The translations under genes and the position numbers were made by a program. The notes beneath the pieces are model-generated. The model did no database searches. It was not told the DNA's origin and saw only the letters and a list, made by a program, of their open reading frames with translations. 64,000 nucleotides of DNA from Magnetospirillum sp. XM-1. Its GTDB lineage: Bacteria; Pseudomonadota; Alphaproteobacteria; Rhodospirillales; Magnetospirillaceae. Position 1 is the first letter of the stretch, and every line of letters begins with the position of its first letter. This document shows, piece by piece, positions 49,257-57,591 of the stretch. The stretch lies in assembly GCF_001511835.1 (NCBI RefSeq), contig NZ_LN997848.1:124001-188000 (forward strand), in the 5' to 3' direction.

Positions 49257-50243
49257 CTACTTGCCCGCCCGCTTCTTTTCCAGGGTGGCGCGCACCTGGC
49301 CCAGCTCGCGCCCCATCTTGCGGATGTCGTAGAGCAGGGTTTCCAGCACCAGGATCACCAGATCGGGCGTCTTGCCGATCTGGGATTTCAGCGCCGCCAT
49401 GGGAATCACCAGACAGGTGGTTTCCTCGGCGGCCATGGCGGACGCCATGCGCGGCTCGTTGTCGATCAGGGCCATCTCGCCGAACACGCCGTTGGCGCCG
49501 ATCTGGCCCAGGGTGACCTTCTGGCCGTTCACCGTCTTGAAGATGGTGACCTTGCCGCTTTCCACCACATAGGCCATGTCGCCGGGGTCGCCTTCGTTGA
49601 AGATGACCTGGCCGGCGTGGAACTTCTTGCGCCCCGTGCGCTCCTGGGCGGGCTTGGGGGCCTGGACCACCGGGGCGTGGGGTGCTGCGGCGGGGCGCGC
49701 CGGCTGGGCGGCGCCGATGGGCACCACCAGGGGCAGCGGCTTGACCAGGGGGGGCGCCACGCGGCGCTCGGCCACGCCGGGCGGCGGCCGGGACAGCAGC
49801 CGGCGGTCCGGCCCCTTGAACGAGGCGGTGCGCACGAAGGCCTTGGGGTTGACCAGGGCGTTGCGCAGACGGCGGAACAGGGAATCCGTGGACATGGGCT
49901 TGACCAGGAACTCGTTCACCCCGGCGCCCCTGGCCTGGAACACCACCTCGGTGGCGGATTCGGCGCTCATCATGATGATGGCCACGTCGTCGCAGGCCAC
50001 CATGTCGCCGGCCCGCACGAAGCGGGTGAAGTCGATGCCGTCCATGGGCGACATGTCGTGATCGACGATGACCAGATGGACCGGCTGCTGGCCCAGGATC
50101 TCCAGGCCGGCGGGGCCGTCGCCGGCTTCGAGGATGGTCTTGATGCCGAAGGATTGCAGCGCGGTCTTGATGAACGACCGGGCATAGCGCGAATCGTCGA
50201 TGATGAGCGCTGTGATCGGGCTCAGATCGACATCGATGTTCAT
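49257..50243 (-). CDS. Response regulator with receiver and cyclic-nucleotide-binding domains
   Basis: A 328-residue two-domain regulator. The receiver (about 10-125) has the acidic pair D16-D17, phosphorylation site D61 in VIVDHDMSPMDG and the conserved Lys in EFLVKPMS. A Pro/Ala-rich linker (about 150-200) leads to a cNMP-binding domain (about 205-320) with VIFNEGDPGDMAYVVESGKV and GEMALIDNEPRMAS, which resembles the CRP/PKA cyclic nucleotide pocket. No DNA-binding domain is visible, so it may act by protein contact. The ATG at 50243 was preferred over 50303. It converges on the J-domain gene. Confidence 0.85.
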   Translation of the reverse strand: MNIDVDLSPITALIIDDSRYARSFIKTALQSFGIKTILEAGDGPAGLEILGQQPVHLVIVDHDMSPMDGIDFTRFVRAGDMVACDDVAIIMMSAESATEVVFQARGAGVNEFLVKPMSTDSLFRRLRNALVNPKAFVRTASFKGPDRRLLSRPPPGVAERRVAPPLVKPLPLVVPIGAAQPARPAAAPHAPVVQAPKPAQERTGRKKFHAGQVIFNEGDPGDMAYVVESGKVTIFKTVNGQKVTLGQIGANGVFGEMALIDNEPRMASAMAAEETTCLVIPMAALKSQIGKTPDLVILVLETLLYDIRKMGRELGQVRATLEKKRAGK

Positions 50244-50427
50244 CCGGACGTTCCCTCCACCATCTGGTCTCCTGAGGTTAGCCAGGGCGGGGGCGTCTGC
50301 CAAGCCCTACTGGAGCTTGTGCGGTCTTCTCGTCCACTGCCCCTTCTCGTCCTTTGCTTGACGGCGGTCAATGAGGGGGGCTATCACCGCTCGGCAGAAT
50401 GCCTGTCTTGAAAGAGGGCCGCACATC

Positions 50428-51108
50428 ATGACGCAAGCACATGCCAGAACCGGGACCACGCCGGTAACGCCGCCGTTCTCGCCGGTGCTGCTGTTGGGCA
50501 TGGCCTTGAAGCCGTTCCGCCCGGCGGCGCTGCAGCCGTTGTTCGACGCCATGCTGAAGGTGATCCGCCGCCGCCATCCCGACATCCTGGAGCGCATGTC
50601 CGACTACGCCGACAAGGCGGTGTGCATCGATCCCGTCGACCTGCCCTTCGTCATCCTGCTCGAGCCCAACCCGGAAGACCCGCGCCTGACCGTGCGCCGC
50701 TCCATCGAACCGGGCGAGGTGGCCGCCACCATCCACGGGCCGCTGGAGCTGCTGATCGCGCTCGCCGAGGGCAAGGTGGACGGCGACGCCCTGTTCTTCT
50801 CGCGCCGGCTAGTGATCGAGGGCGACACCGAGGTGGTGGTGGCGCTCAGAAACGCCATCGACGGCGCCGGCATCGACCTGATCGAGGACATCAGCCTGGA
50901 ACTGGGCCCGCTGGCCCGCCCGTTTCGCGGTCTGGCCGGCGCGGCCATCGGCCTGATGGGCCGCATGCGCGAGGATTTCGAGACGCTGCGCGCCGCCATC
51001 ATCGCCCCGGCGGTCAAGGACGTCACCAACCAGGGGGCGCGCATCGCCGAATTGGAGGGCGAGTTGAAGCAACTGCGCAAGGCGGCCCGGCGCGGAGGCG
51101 CGGCCTGA
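50428..51108 (+). CDS. ubiT: UbiT-like SCP2 lipid carrier, anaerobic ubiquinone synthesis
   Basis: A 226-residue SCP2-fold protein. ALKPFRPAALQPLFDAMLKV at the start and the buried lipid-binding region FVILLEPNPEDPRLTVRRS match UbiT/YhbT, which holds ubiquinone intermediates during oxygen-independent synthesis. It precedes ubiU by a 1-base overlap (TGATG), and ubiV follows, so the three form one operon. The C-terminal helical part (about 160-226) is longer than in E. coli UbiT and is charged, with EGELKQLRKAARR. The ATG at 50428 was chosen over 50371. Confidence 0.85.
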   Translation: MTQAHARTGTTPVTPPFSPVLLLGMALKPFRPAALQPLFDAMLKVIRRRHPDILERMSDYADKAVCIDPVDLPFVILLEPNPEDPRLTVRRSIEPGEVAATIHGPLELLIALAEGKVDGDALFFSRRLVIEGDTEVVVALRNAIDGAGIDLIEDISLELGPLARPFRGLAGAAIGLMGRMREDFETLRAAIIAPAVKDVTNQGARIAELEGELKQLRKAARRGGAA

Positions 51109-52115
51109 TGGCGTCGGTTACCTCCCCCGTCCGTCCCGAACTGGTTTGCCCGGCCGGCACCCCGGCGGCACTGCGCAGCGCCGTGGACGCCGGCGCCGAC
51201 TGCGTCTATGTGGGTTTCCGCGACGAGACCAACGCCCGCAATTTCCCCGGCCTCAACTTCAACCGCAAGGAACTGGCCGAGGGCATCGCCTATGCCCACG
51301 AGCGGGGCGCCAAGGTGCTGGTGGCCATCAACACCTTCCCCCGCGCCGGCAGCCCAGAGATCTGGCATCAGGCGGTGGCCGACGCGGCCAAGCTCAAGGC
51401 CGACGCCGCCATCCTGGCCGATATCGGCCTGATCGCCCACGCCGCCCAGGCCCATCCCGAGCTGCGGCTTCATCTCTCGGTCCAGGCCGCCGCCTCCAAC
51501 CCCGATTCCATCCGCTTCTACGCCGAGCGGTTCGGGGTCCGCCGCGTGGTGCTGCCCCGCGTGCTGACCGTCCAGGAGATCGCCGCCGTCAACGCCCGCA
51601 TCGCCCCCGTCGAGACCGAGGTGTTCGTGTTCGGCGGATTGTGCGTCATGGCCGAGGGGCGCTGCGCGCTGTCGTCCTACGCCACCGGCCAGTCGCCCAA
51701 CATGAACGGCGTCTGCTCGCCGGCCGGCGAGGTGCGCTACACCGAGACCTCCCAGGGCATCACCTCGGAGCTGGGCGGCTTCACCATCAACAAGTTCGCC
51801 CACACCGAGCCGGCCGGCTATCCCACCTTGTGCAAGGGCCGCTTCATCGCCAAGGACAAGGCCAGCTATTTGTTCGAGGAACCCACCTCGCTCAACACGC
51901 TGACCATGCTGCCCGACCTGATCAAGGCGGGCGTCACCGCCTTCAAGATCGAGGGCCGCCAGCGCGGCCGCGCCTATGTGGCCGCCGTGGTCCAGGCCTT
52001 CCGCGCCGGCGTGGACGCCGTCATGGAGGGAAGGCCGCTGCCCGACATCGACCTTGACCGCATCACCGAAGGCGGCAAGCAGACCACCGGCGCCTACGAG
52101 AAAGCTTGGCGATGA
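51108..52115 (+). CDS. ubiU: UbiU, oxygen-independent ubiquinone hydroxylase component
   Basis: A 335-residue U32-peptidase-family protein. The family N-terminus (ELVCPAGTPAALRSAVDAGA) is followed by four cysteines expected to bind a [4Fe-4S] cluster: one in GGLCVMAEGRC (two), one in NGVCSPAGE and one in TLCKGRFIA. With UbiV it hydroxylates the ring without oxygen, using prephenate in E. coli. It is coupled to ubiT by TGATG and to ubiV by ATGA. Confidence 0.92.
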   Translation: MASVTSPVRPELVCPAGTPAALRSAVDAGADCVYVGFRDETNARNFPGLNFNRKELAEGIAYAHERGAKVLVAINTFPRAGSPEIWHQAVADAAKLKADAAILADIGLIAHAAQAHPELRLHLSVQAAASNPDSIRFYAERFGVRRVVLPRVLTVQEIAAVNARIAPVETEVFVFGGLCVMAEGRCALSSYATGQSPNMNGVCSPAGEVRYTETSQGITSELGGFTINKFAHTEPAGYPTLCKGRFIAKDKASYLFEEPTSLNTLTMLPDLIKAGVTAFKIEGRQRGRAYVAAVVQAFRAGVDAVMEGRPLPDIDLDRITEGGKQTTGAYEKAWR

Positions 52116-53017
52116 CCTCTTCCCCCAAAATCACCCTCGGCCCGGTTCTGTTCAACTGGGCGCCGGAGAGCTTGCGCGACTTCTACTTCCGCATGGCCGA
52201 CGAGGCGGACGTGGACACCGTCCACGTGGGCGAGGTGGTATGCTCCAAGCGCACGCCGTTCTTCGAGCCCTTCATCCCCGAAGTGGTCGAGCGCCTGACA
52301 GCGGCGGGCAAGGAAGTGGTGCTGTCGTCGCTGGCCCTGATCATGAGCGACCGCGAGATCGCCCAGGCCCGCGACCTGGCGCAAAGCGACGGCATCCTGG
52401 TGGAGGCCAACGACATCTCGGTGGCGGCCCTGATGCAGGGGCGCCCCTTCGTCGCCGGGCCGCTGCTCAACATCTACAACGAAGGCACGCTGGCCGCCCT
52501 GGCCGCCATGGGCGCCGCCCGCGTCTGCCTGCCGGCCGAACTGTCCGCCGACGCGGTGACCGCCCTGGCGGCCTCCACCGCCATGGAGACCGAGGTCCAG
52601 GCCTTCGGCCGCCTGCCGCTGGCCATCTCGGCGCGCTGCTACGCCGCCCGGGCCCGCAACCTGTCCAAGGACGGCTGCCAGTACGTCTGCGCCGACGATC
52701 CCGACGGCATGGCGGTGGAGACCCTGGACGAGGTGCCCTTCCTGGCGGTCAACGGCACCCAGACCATGTCCTATCACACCATGGACCTGCTGGGCGACGT
52801 GGCCGGGCTGGCGGCGCGCGGCATCGGGCGCTTCCGCCTGTGGCCGCAGACCTTCGACATGGTGGCGGTCGCCGCCCTGTTCCGCGCCGTGCTGGCCGGC
52901 AAGGTCGAACTGGAGGACGCCGAGAACCGGCTGGCCGCCCTGTGCCCGGGGGCCGAGTTCGCCAACGGCTACATCCACGGCCGTCCCGGCCATCTCTTCA
53001 TTGAAGCGGAAGATTGA
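52112..53017 (+). CDS. ubiV: UbiV, oxygen-independent ubiquinone hydroxylase component
   Basis: A 301-residue U32-family partner of UbiU. It opens ITLGPVLFNW and holds cysteines for a [4Fe-4S] cluster at VGEVVCSKRTP near 39 and in ISARCYAARARN followed by DGCQYVCADD. Together these give the UbiV pattern C...C-x12-C-x3-C. The start codon at 52112 overlaps the ubiU stop; an in-frame TTG at 52106 would add two residues. It completes the ubiTUV operon. Confidence 0.92.
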   Translation: MTSSPKITLGPVLFNWAPESLRDFYFRMADEADVDTVHVGEVVCSKRTPFFEPFIPEVVERLTAAGKEVVLSSLALIMSDREIAQARDLAQSDGILVEANDISVAALMQGRPFVAGPLLNIYNEGTLAALAAMGAARVCLPAELSADAVTALAASTAMETEVQAFGRLPLAISARCYAARARNLSKDGCQYVCADDPDGMAVETLDEVPFLAVNGTQTMSYHTMDLLGDVAGLAARGIGRFRLWPQTFDMVAVAALFRAVLAGKVELEDAENRLAALCPGAEFANGYIHGRPGHLFIEAED

Positions 53018-53128
53018 CCACCTCTTGTTCATGAGCGCGCAGCCCGGCATACTGTATTAGCCGTAATTTTGGCTTTTCGGGATGGTGGCGCGGCCTTGGG
53101 GGGCGCCCACCTGGGGTGAGCGACATAC

Positions 53129-54139
53129 ATGGCTGATGATGGCAAGGGCAAGGATGCAGAGGCGGTCGAGGGCGAAGTCTCCTTCGAGCACAAATTCTTC
53201 ACATCCTTCGAGGACCTCTATTTCCGACTGACCGATTCGGGCGAGCCCGTGGCGGTGCTGAAGCTGGCCACCAACGAGGCGGTGCTGTCCTTCGACGGCA
53301 TCAAGCGCGAGTTCGGGATGAAGGAGGACCAGCACGATTTCAAGATGCTGGACAAGGTGGCCGAGGGGCTGCAATTCGTGCGCGGCCTGCGCCCCGGCGA
53401 CCGTCTTCCCAAGGAAGTCACCACCCGCGAGGCGTCGTGGGAACCCCAGGATCGCCACCGCCGCATCGCCTATCAGCGCCTGACCATGCAGTTGGTCACC
53501 TGGCTGACCGGCAACGAGCACGTGATCAGCAACGTCTCGGAACTGGCCCAGGTGGCCGACGACCCCCAGGTGAAGAAGAACGTCCAGCTGGCCTTCACCG
53601 AGGCCGCCGAGGAATTGGGCCTTGGCCGCGAGAACCGCGACGAGGTGGTGCGCTACATCGAGACCCTGGCCAAGGAACTGGCCTATATCGAGGCGCTGCG
53701 CGACACCTACGGCGAGGTGCAGAAGATCGACGAGAAGCTGCAGGGGCTGCGGCGCATCTATGGCGCCGACCGCTCCATGATCGAGACCACCGACCAGGTC
53801 GGCCGCCTGTCGCAGCGGGCGCTGAAGGTCTTCCAGGACTATTTCGACCAGGTGGACGCCCAGACCGGCGAAATCCTGGCCATGCTGAAGAACATCGACA
53901 ACCAGATCGGCTATATCCGCCAGGTGCGCGACGCCCTGCACTGCCGCCTGCTGCCGTGGGAAGACTTCATCCAGGTCTGGAAGACGGTCTTCGTGGTCCG
54001 CTCGGACGACAACACCAACAAGATCAGGGACATCTACCAGTTCCTGGCACCCCGCTACATGCAGTTCAACGACTGGGTCCTGGTGACCAAGCGCGGTATG
54101 CAGAAATCCAAACCCCTCGGCGGCCAAATGCGCTGGTAG
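53129..54139 (+). CDS. Unrecognised soluble protein, possibly coiled-coil
   Basis: A 336-residue protein without signal peptide or membrane helices. It is Glu/Asp/Lys/Arg-rich with long helical stretches (TTDQVGRLSQRALKVFQDYF and a region with EILAMLKNIDNQIGYIRQVR), which suggests a coiled-coil or helical-bundle architecture. An acidic N-terminus (about 1-18) precedes LTDSGEPVAVLKLATNEA. The gene ends 50 bases before tRNA-Ala. I do not recognise the family; codon use matches the chromosome, not the island. Confidence 0.75.
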   Translation: MADDGKGKDAEAVEGEVSFEHKFFTSFEDLYFRLTDSGEPVAVLKLATNEAVLSFDGIKREFGMKEDQHDFKMLDKVAEGLQFVRGLRPGDRLPKEVTTREASWEPQDRHRRIAYQRLTMQLVTWLTGNEHVISNVSELAQVADDPQVKKNVQLAFTEAAEELGLGRENRDEVVRYIETLAKELAYIEALRDTYGEVQKIDEKLQGLRRIYGADRSMIETTDQVGRLSQRALKVFQDYFDQVDAQTGEILAMLKNIDNQIGYIRQVRDALHCRLLPWEDFIQVWKTVFVVRSDDNTNKIRDIYQFLAPRYMQFNDWVLVTKRGMQKSKPLGGQMRW

Positions 54140-54189
54140 GGCGCTTGACAGGCCCGCTTGATTTGAACATTATCCCGCTTCCCGTTTTC

Positions 54190-54265
54190 GGGGCCGTAGC
54201 TCAGTTGGGAGAGCGCCTCGTTCGCAATGAGGAGGTCAGCGGTTCGATCCCGCTCGGCTCCACCA
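54190..54265 (+). tRNA. tRNA-Ala (anticodon CGC)
   Basis: A 76-base cloverleaf. The acceptor arm GGGGCCG (54190-54196) pairs with CGGCTCC (54255-54261, one G-U), followed by encoded ACCA. The D arm is GCTCAGTTGGGAGAGC, the anticodon arm CCTCG-TTCGCAA-TGAGG with anticodon CGC, and the T arm AGCGG-TTCGATC-CCGCT. Two hairpins follow as terminators. An integrase gene begins within about 300 bases, and the last 17 bases of the tRNA belong to the inverted repeat, so this gene is the likely integration site of the island. Confidence 0.95.
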
Positions 54266-54737
54266 AAAAGCACCAACACATTGATTCTGTTGGTAATTTT
54301 CAACAGGCCGGTGAGAAATCATCGGCCTGTTACGATTCCACGCTACATAACGAGCCATCACAGCCACCCGGAAAGCCGCACAAATCCTCGGTTTTTCGAG
54401 GAAATGACTGTCACATAACGGCGTCACATAATGGCTCCACCAAACCACGTCGTCGCCGTCTGACCGGCCTATGGCTTCGGGGTTCGGTGTGGCAGTACCG
54501 GGTGGCCGTTCCGACCGATCTCAGGCCCAAACTGGCCCGTTCAGACCTGAATAGGTCACTGGGCACCTCGAACTACTATGATGCGGTCAGGATGGCCCGG
54601 AAGGTGGCCTTTCAGGTCGAATGTCTGTTTGATCAGGTCCGATCTGGTGAACAGGTCCAGGTCGATTTCGGTGGTGGTGATCATGCTGAACCAGAGCAGG
54701 CATCGACCATCACCATGGATGTCGATGAGGTTGCTCG
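54249..54737 (+). repeat. Left copy of a 489-bp inverted repeat (tRNA 3' end plus integrase 5' end)
   Basis: The segment from the last 17 bases of tRNA-Ala through the first part of the integrase is repeated, inverted, at 57053-57541. I confirmed both ends by base comparison: the match stops at a mismatch on each side. The encoded protein is identical along the overlap. The span between copies is 2315 bp and holds the integrase body and the GNAT/RHH pair. Confidence 0.92.
54272..54331 (+). terminator. Tandem hairpins after tRNA-Ala
   Basis: ACCAACA (54272-54278) pairs with TGTTGGT (54288-54294), followed by AATTTT. AACAGGCCG (54302-54310) then pairs with CGGCCTGTT (54323-54331). Together they should terminate the tRNA transcript and insulate the integrase from it. 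Both lie inside the inverted repeat, so a second copy exists near 57459-57518. Confidence 0.6.
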
Positions 54738-55926
54738 GATCATCGCAGACCGGATGATCGCAACGACCGTTCAGCCCGAACCAAGCGTCCAGCCCCCTGC
54801 GGAAAAGACGATCAAGGATGTATATCGTCTTTATCTGGCCGACCCAGGTCGTGTCCGTCGTTCGGGCAAAACCCTGATTGCATACGAGTCGATCTACGGC
54901 CTGCTGATCGAGTTGATCGGAGAGAACACCCCAATCAGTAAGGTTACCCGTGAGGTCTGCCGTGATGTCCTTGATACACTCCGGTCCATGCCCGCCAATG
55001 CCACCAAAAAATATCCAAAGCTTTCGTCGCGGGAAGCTGCCGAAAAGGCCCGCAAGGAAGGGTTGCCGATGATCAGTTCCGCCACCGTCAACGGCTACAC
55101 CAACAAGCTTTCGTCCTTGCTCAACTGGGCAGCCAACGAGGGATATCTGGACAAGAATCCGGCCAAGGGTTTGAAGGTCGTCGATGTGGTCAGGAAGAAG
55201 GACAAGCGGCTTCCATTTGCACTGTGGCAACTCCAGAAGATTTTCAATGCCCCCCTATTTCGTGGATGCGTCAATGATGCTGCTGGCTACGCCTCACCGG
55301 GAAAGGATCGCCCAAAACGGGGACGATTCTGGGTGCCGCTGATCGCCCTGTATTCGGGCATGAGATTGAATGAAATCTGTCAACTCAATGTCGAGGATGT
55401 GCAGGTGATCGATGGGGTTCACTGCTTCATCGTCACCACCGACGTGCAGTCGGGAATCAACGACAAGAAGATCAAAACCGACAATGGTGAACGGGTCGTT
55501 CCGGTCCACCCGGAACTCATTGAAATTGGATTCATCGACTATTTTGTCGAACGCCAAAAGACCCGGCACTCGAAGCTGTTCCCCGACCTCAGCGTGGCAA
55601 AAACCGGCTACTACAGCGATACATTTTCCAAGTTCTTCGCCAGCTTTCTGGGCAAGACTGCCGCAAAGGCCCCCCGCACATCGTTTCATTCATTTCGGCA
55701 CAATTTCAGGGACGCCCTGCGGGAGGCCCGGCTTGATCGTGAAATCGGGCTGGCCCTCGGTGGCTGGGCAGGCGACGGGAAGGGCGATGAAGGAGCAGAG
55801 ACCGCCGATAATTATGGCCGAGGATACAAGGCATCTACCTTGTTCGAAGCCATCTCACTGATCCGATATGACCTGGACCTTCAGCATCTGAAGCTGCCTG
55901 ATATTCAAGCTTTCGCCGAAGGGTGA
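54487..55926 (+). CDS. Tyrosine-type site-specific integrase of the island
   Basis: A phage/island integrase of 479 residues from GTG 54487. The catalytic pattern is present: Arg in SGMRLNEICQL near 291, HSFRH near 400 and the C-terminal tyrosine in NYGRGYKAST near 445. The N-terminal DNA-binding part begins VWQYRVAVPTDLRPKLARSD. The start is uncertain: the frame is open upstream through the tRNA with no ATG, and residues such as KPRRRRLTGLWLRGS before the GTG look like part of the domain. The gene has lower GC and different codon use than neighbours, and a second inverted copy of its 5' third lies at 57053. Confidence 0.85.
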   Translation: MWQYRVAVPTDLRPKLARSDLNRSLGTSNYYDAVRMARKVAFQVECLFDQVRSGEQVQVDFGGGDHAEPEQASTITMDVDEVARIIADRMIATTVQPEPSVQPPAEKTIKDVYRLYLADPGRVRRSGKTLIAYESIYGLLIELIGENTPISKVTREVCRDVLDTLRSMPANATKKYPKLSSREAAEKARKEGLPMISSATVNGYTNKLSSLLNWAANEGYLDKNPAKGLKVVDVVRKKDKRLPFALWQLQKIFNAPLFRGCVNDAAGYASPGKDRPKRGRFWVPLIALYSGMRLNEICQLNVEDVQVIDGVHCFIVTTDVQSGINDKKIKTDNGERVVPVHPELIEIGFIDYFVERQKTRHSKLFPDLSVAKTGYYSDTFSKFFASFLGKTAAKAPRTSFHSFRHNFRDALREARLDREIGLALGGWAGDGKGDEGAETADNYGRGYKASTLFEAISLIRYDLDLQHLKLPDIQAFAEG

Positions 55927-56162
55927 AAATCAGCGTCAGAAAAGAACGCAGCGGCAATCGGATCAGATCGAGTGTGGCAATTCACGGTGCTGTGATGCTG
56001 GGGTAACTCGTATCGGGTGGGCGTGGGTGCCTCCGCTACGCTCGGCACCACACGGATGCTCGTTCACCAGACACCTTGCCTTCGGCTGCGGGTCTGGATG
56101 CACTTCGCATCAATCGCTACCACTTCGAAAATCTGAAGCCCCCCCGATTGGGTAGAGCATCG

Positions 56163-56678
56163 CTATTTCCGAACCTCCCCGGCATCCAACGATGCCGCGA
56201 TATCAGCGATGGATCGAAATAGAACCAACTGATCATCCTTGGACGGCAAAAACCCACGTCGCCGCCAAAACGATGCGGCATCGGGATCAATGGCGTTCAC
56301 TATCAATGCCCTCCCGCCGATCAGCTTCGCCCCCTGAACACAGCGGGTTAGGGCGTGGGCCAGTAGCCCGGTACCGATGCCCTGACCGGCCCATCCCTGG
56401 TCGGTCGCCAGTTGGCCCAAAAGCAGACATGGCACTGGGTTCGGTGGTTGCCCGGTCTTGATCGATCTGGGCATAGCGGTCGGGAGCACCGCCGTGGGTG
56501 CCAGCCCATAATAGCCAATCACTCGGCCCGCATCATGGACGACCATGACGACGGTGAAGCCTCTTTCTTGGTTGGATAGGGCACGGGTTTTGAGCCAATG
56601 ATCGAGAGCAGGCTTGCCGCAGGAAAATTGCGATACGTCGTGGCCTGCGTTTAAAGGTTCGGGGGCTGACAACGCCAT
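56163..56678 (-). CDS. GNAT-family acetyltransferase, probable toxin of a type II TA pair
   Basis: A 171-residue GNAT protein starting MALSAPEPLNAGHDVSQFSC and FSCGKPALDHWLK, the typical opening of AtaT/TacT-like toxins, with acetyl-CoA loop QGWAGQGIGTGLLAHAL near 100 and SFWRRRGFLPS near 140. Such toxins acetylate aminoacyl-tRNA and block translation. The gene lies 8 bases after the RHH antitoxin stop; an ATG at 56714 overlapping the antitoxin is an alternative. The order antitoxin then toxin matches GNAT-RHH pairs. Confidence 0.85.
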   Translation of the reverse strand: MALSAPEPLNAGHDVSQFSCGKPALDHWLKTRALSNQERGFTVVMVVHDAGRVIGYYGLAPTAVLPTAMPRSIKTGQPPNPVPCLLLGQLATDQGWAGQGIGTGLLAHALTRCVQGAKLIGGRALIVNAIDPDAASFWRRRGFLPSKDDQLVLFRSIADIAASLDAGEVRK

Positions 56679-56686
56679 GGCAGCAA

Positions 56687-56983
56687 TCAACCCTGGCCGC
56701 TGCCCTGATCCCATGGTGCAGGTCGCCGCAGAACCTCGACCATGGGGGCCACTACGGTGGCCGGTGCCGACAGTACGGCCATGAATTCGGCGAACCCTTC
56801 CTGGCTCATGCGAATCAGGCCGGACTCCATCAGGACTTCTTCAGCCGCTCGCACCGCTGCTTCACGCACAAAATCCGTCCGCGACCTACCGCGTAGTCCC
56901 GCCGCCCGATCAATCAGGGCGATGTCGGTGTCGGGCAGTCGCATGGACAGCGGATGATCTTTGCGATGGGCGGTGGGGGCCAT
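56687..56983 (-). CDS. RHH antitoxin (DUF1778-like) of the GNAT pair
   Basis: A 98-residue protein. The N-terminal SMRLPDTDIALIDRAAGLRG and TDFVREAAVRAAEEVLME segments form a ribbon-helix-helix fold, and the Pro/Val-rich C-terminus (VVAPMVEVLRRPAP) is the usual toxin-neutralising tail. AGGAG precedes the ATG at 56983. It is followed by the GNAT toxin gene and likely represses their shared promoter, which lies between here and the inverted repeat at 57053. Confidence 0.85.
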   Translation of the reverse strand: MAPTAHRKDHPLSMRLPDTDIALIDRAAGLRGRSRTDFVREAAVRAAEEVLMESGLIRMSQEGFAEFMAVLSAPATVVAPMVEVLRRPAPWDQGSGQG

Positions 56984-56985
56984 GA

Positions 56986-57591
56986 TCAGACTCCTGTGGA
57001 CCGATCATCAATATGAGCCAGCGTAGTGCGTTTTGCAATACAACAAAGGCGGCGAGCAACCTCATCGACATCCATGGTGATGGTCGATGCCTGCTCTGGT
57101 TCAGCATGATCACCACCACCGAAATCGACCTGGACCTGTTCACCAGATCGGACCTGATCAAACAGACATTCGACCTGAAAGGCCACCTTCCGGGCCATCC
57201 TGACCGCATCATAGTAGTTCGAGGTGCCCAGTGACCTATTCAGGTCTGAACGGGCCAGTTTGGGCCTGAGATCGGTCGGAACGGCCACCCGGTACTGCCA
57301 CACCGAACCCCGAAGCCATAGGCCGGTCAGACGGCGACGACGTGGTTTGGTGGAGCCATTATGTGACGCCGTTATGTGACAGTCATTTCCTCGAAAAACC
57401 GAGGATTTGTGCGGCTTTCCGGGTGGCTGTGATGGCTCGTTATGTAGCGTGGAATCGTAACAGGCCGATGATTTCTCACCGGCCTGTTGAAAATTACCAA
57501 CAGAATCAATGTGTTGGTGCTTTTTGGTGGAGCCGAGCGGGGACGGGTTGGATGTCTGCATCGTGGGCATCCTGGTCTGGATGGTGATCAT
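56986..57591 (-). pseudogene. Truncated inverted copy of the integrase N-terminus
   Basis: This 201-codon frame carries an ATG (MITIQTRMPTMQTSNPSP) upstream of the repeated part and then runs GSTKKHQHIDSVGNFQQAGE through MDVDEVAR, identical to the start of the integrase. After 57053 it diverges into unrelated residues and stops, so the catalytic domain is missing. It is a truncated duplicate created with the inverted repeat. In this orientation, unlike the left copy, an in-frame ATG precedes the integrase N-terminus. Confidence 0.8.
57053..57541 (-). repeat. Right copy of the 489-bp inverted repeat
   Basis: This is the reverse complement of 54249-54737. Read on the minus strand it begins with the tRNA-Ala 3' end CCCGCTCGGCTCCACCA at its right edge and includes the same two hairpins and the integrase 5' region. 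It ends at 57053. Confidence 0.92.

Noticed and set aside
53437..54486. Integrase start far upstream, in the frame that runs through the tRNA
   Set aside because: The frame is open by chance through the preceding gene and the tRNA; those residues are a translated tRNA, not a protein domain.
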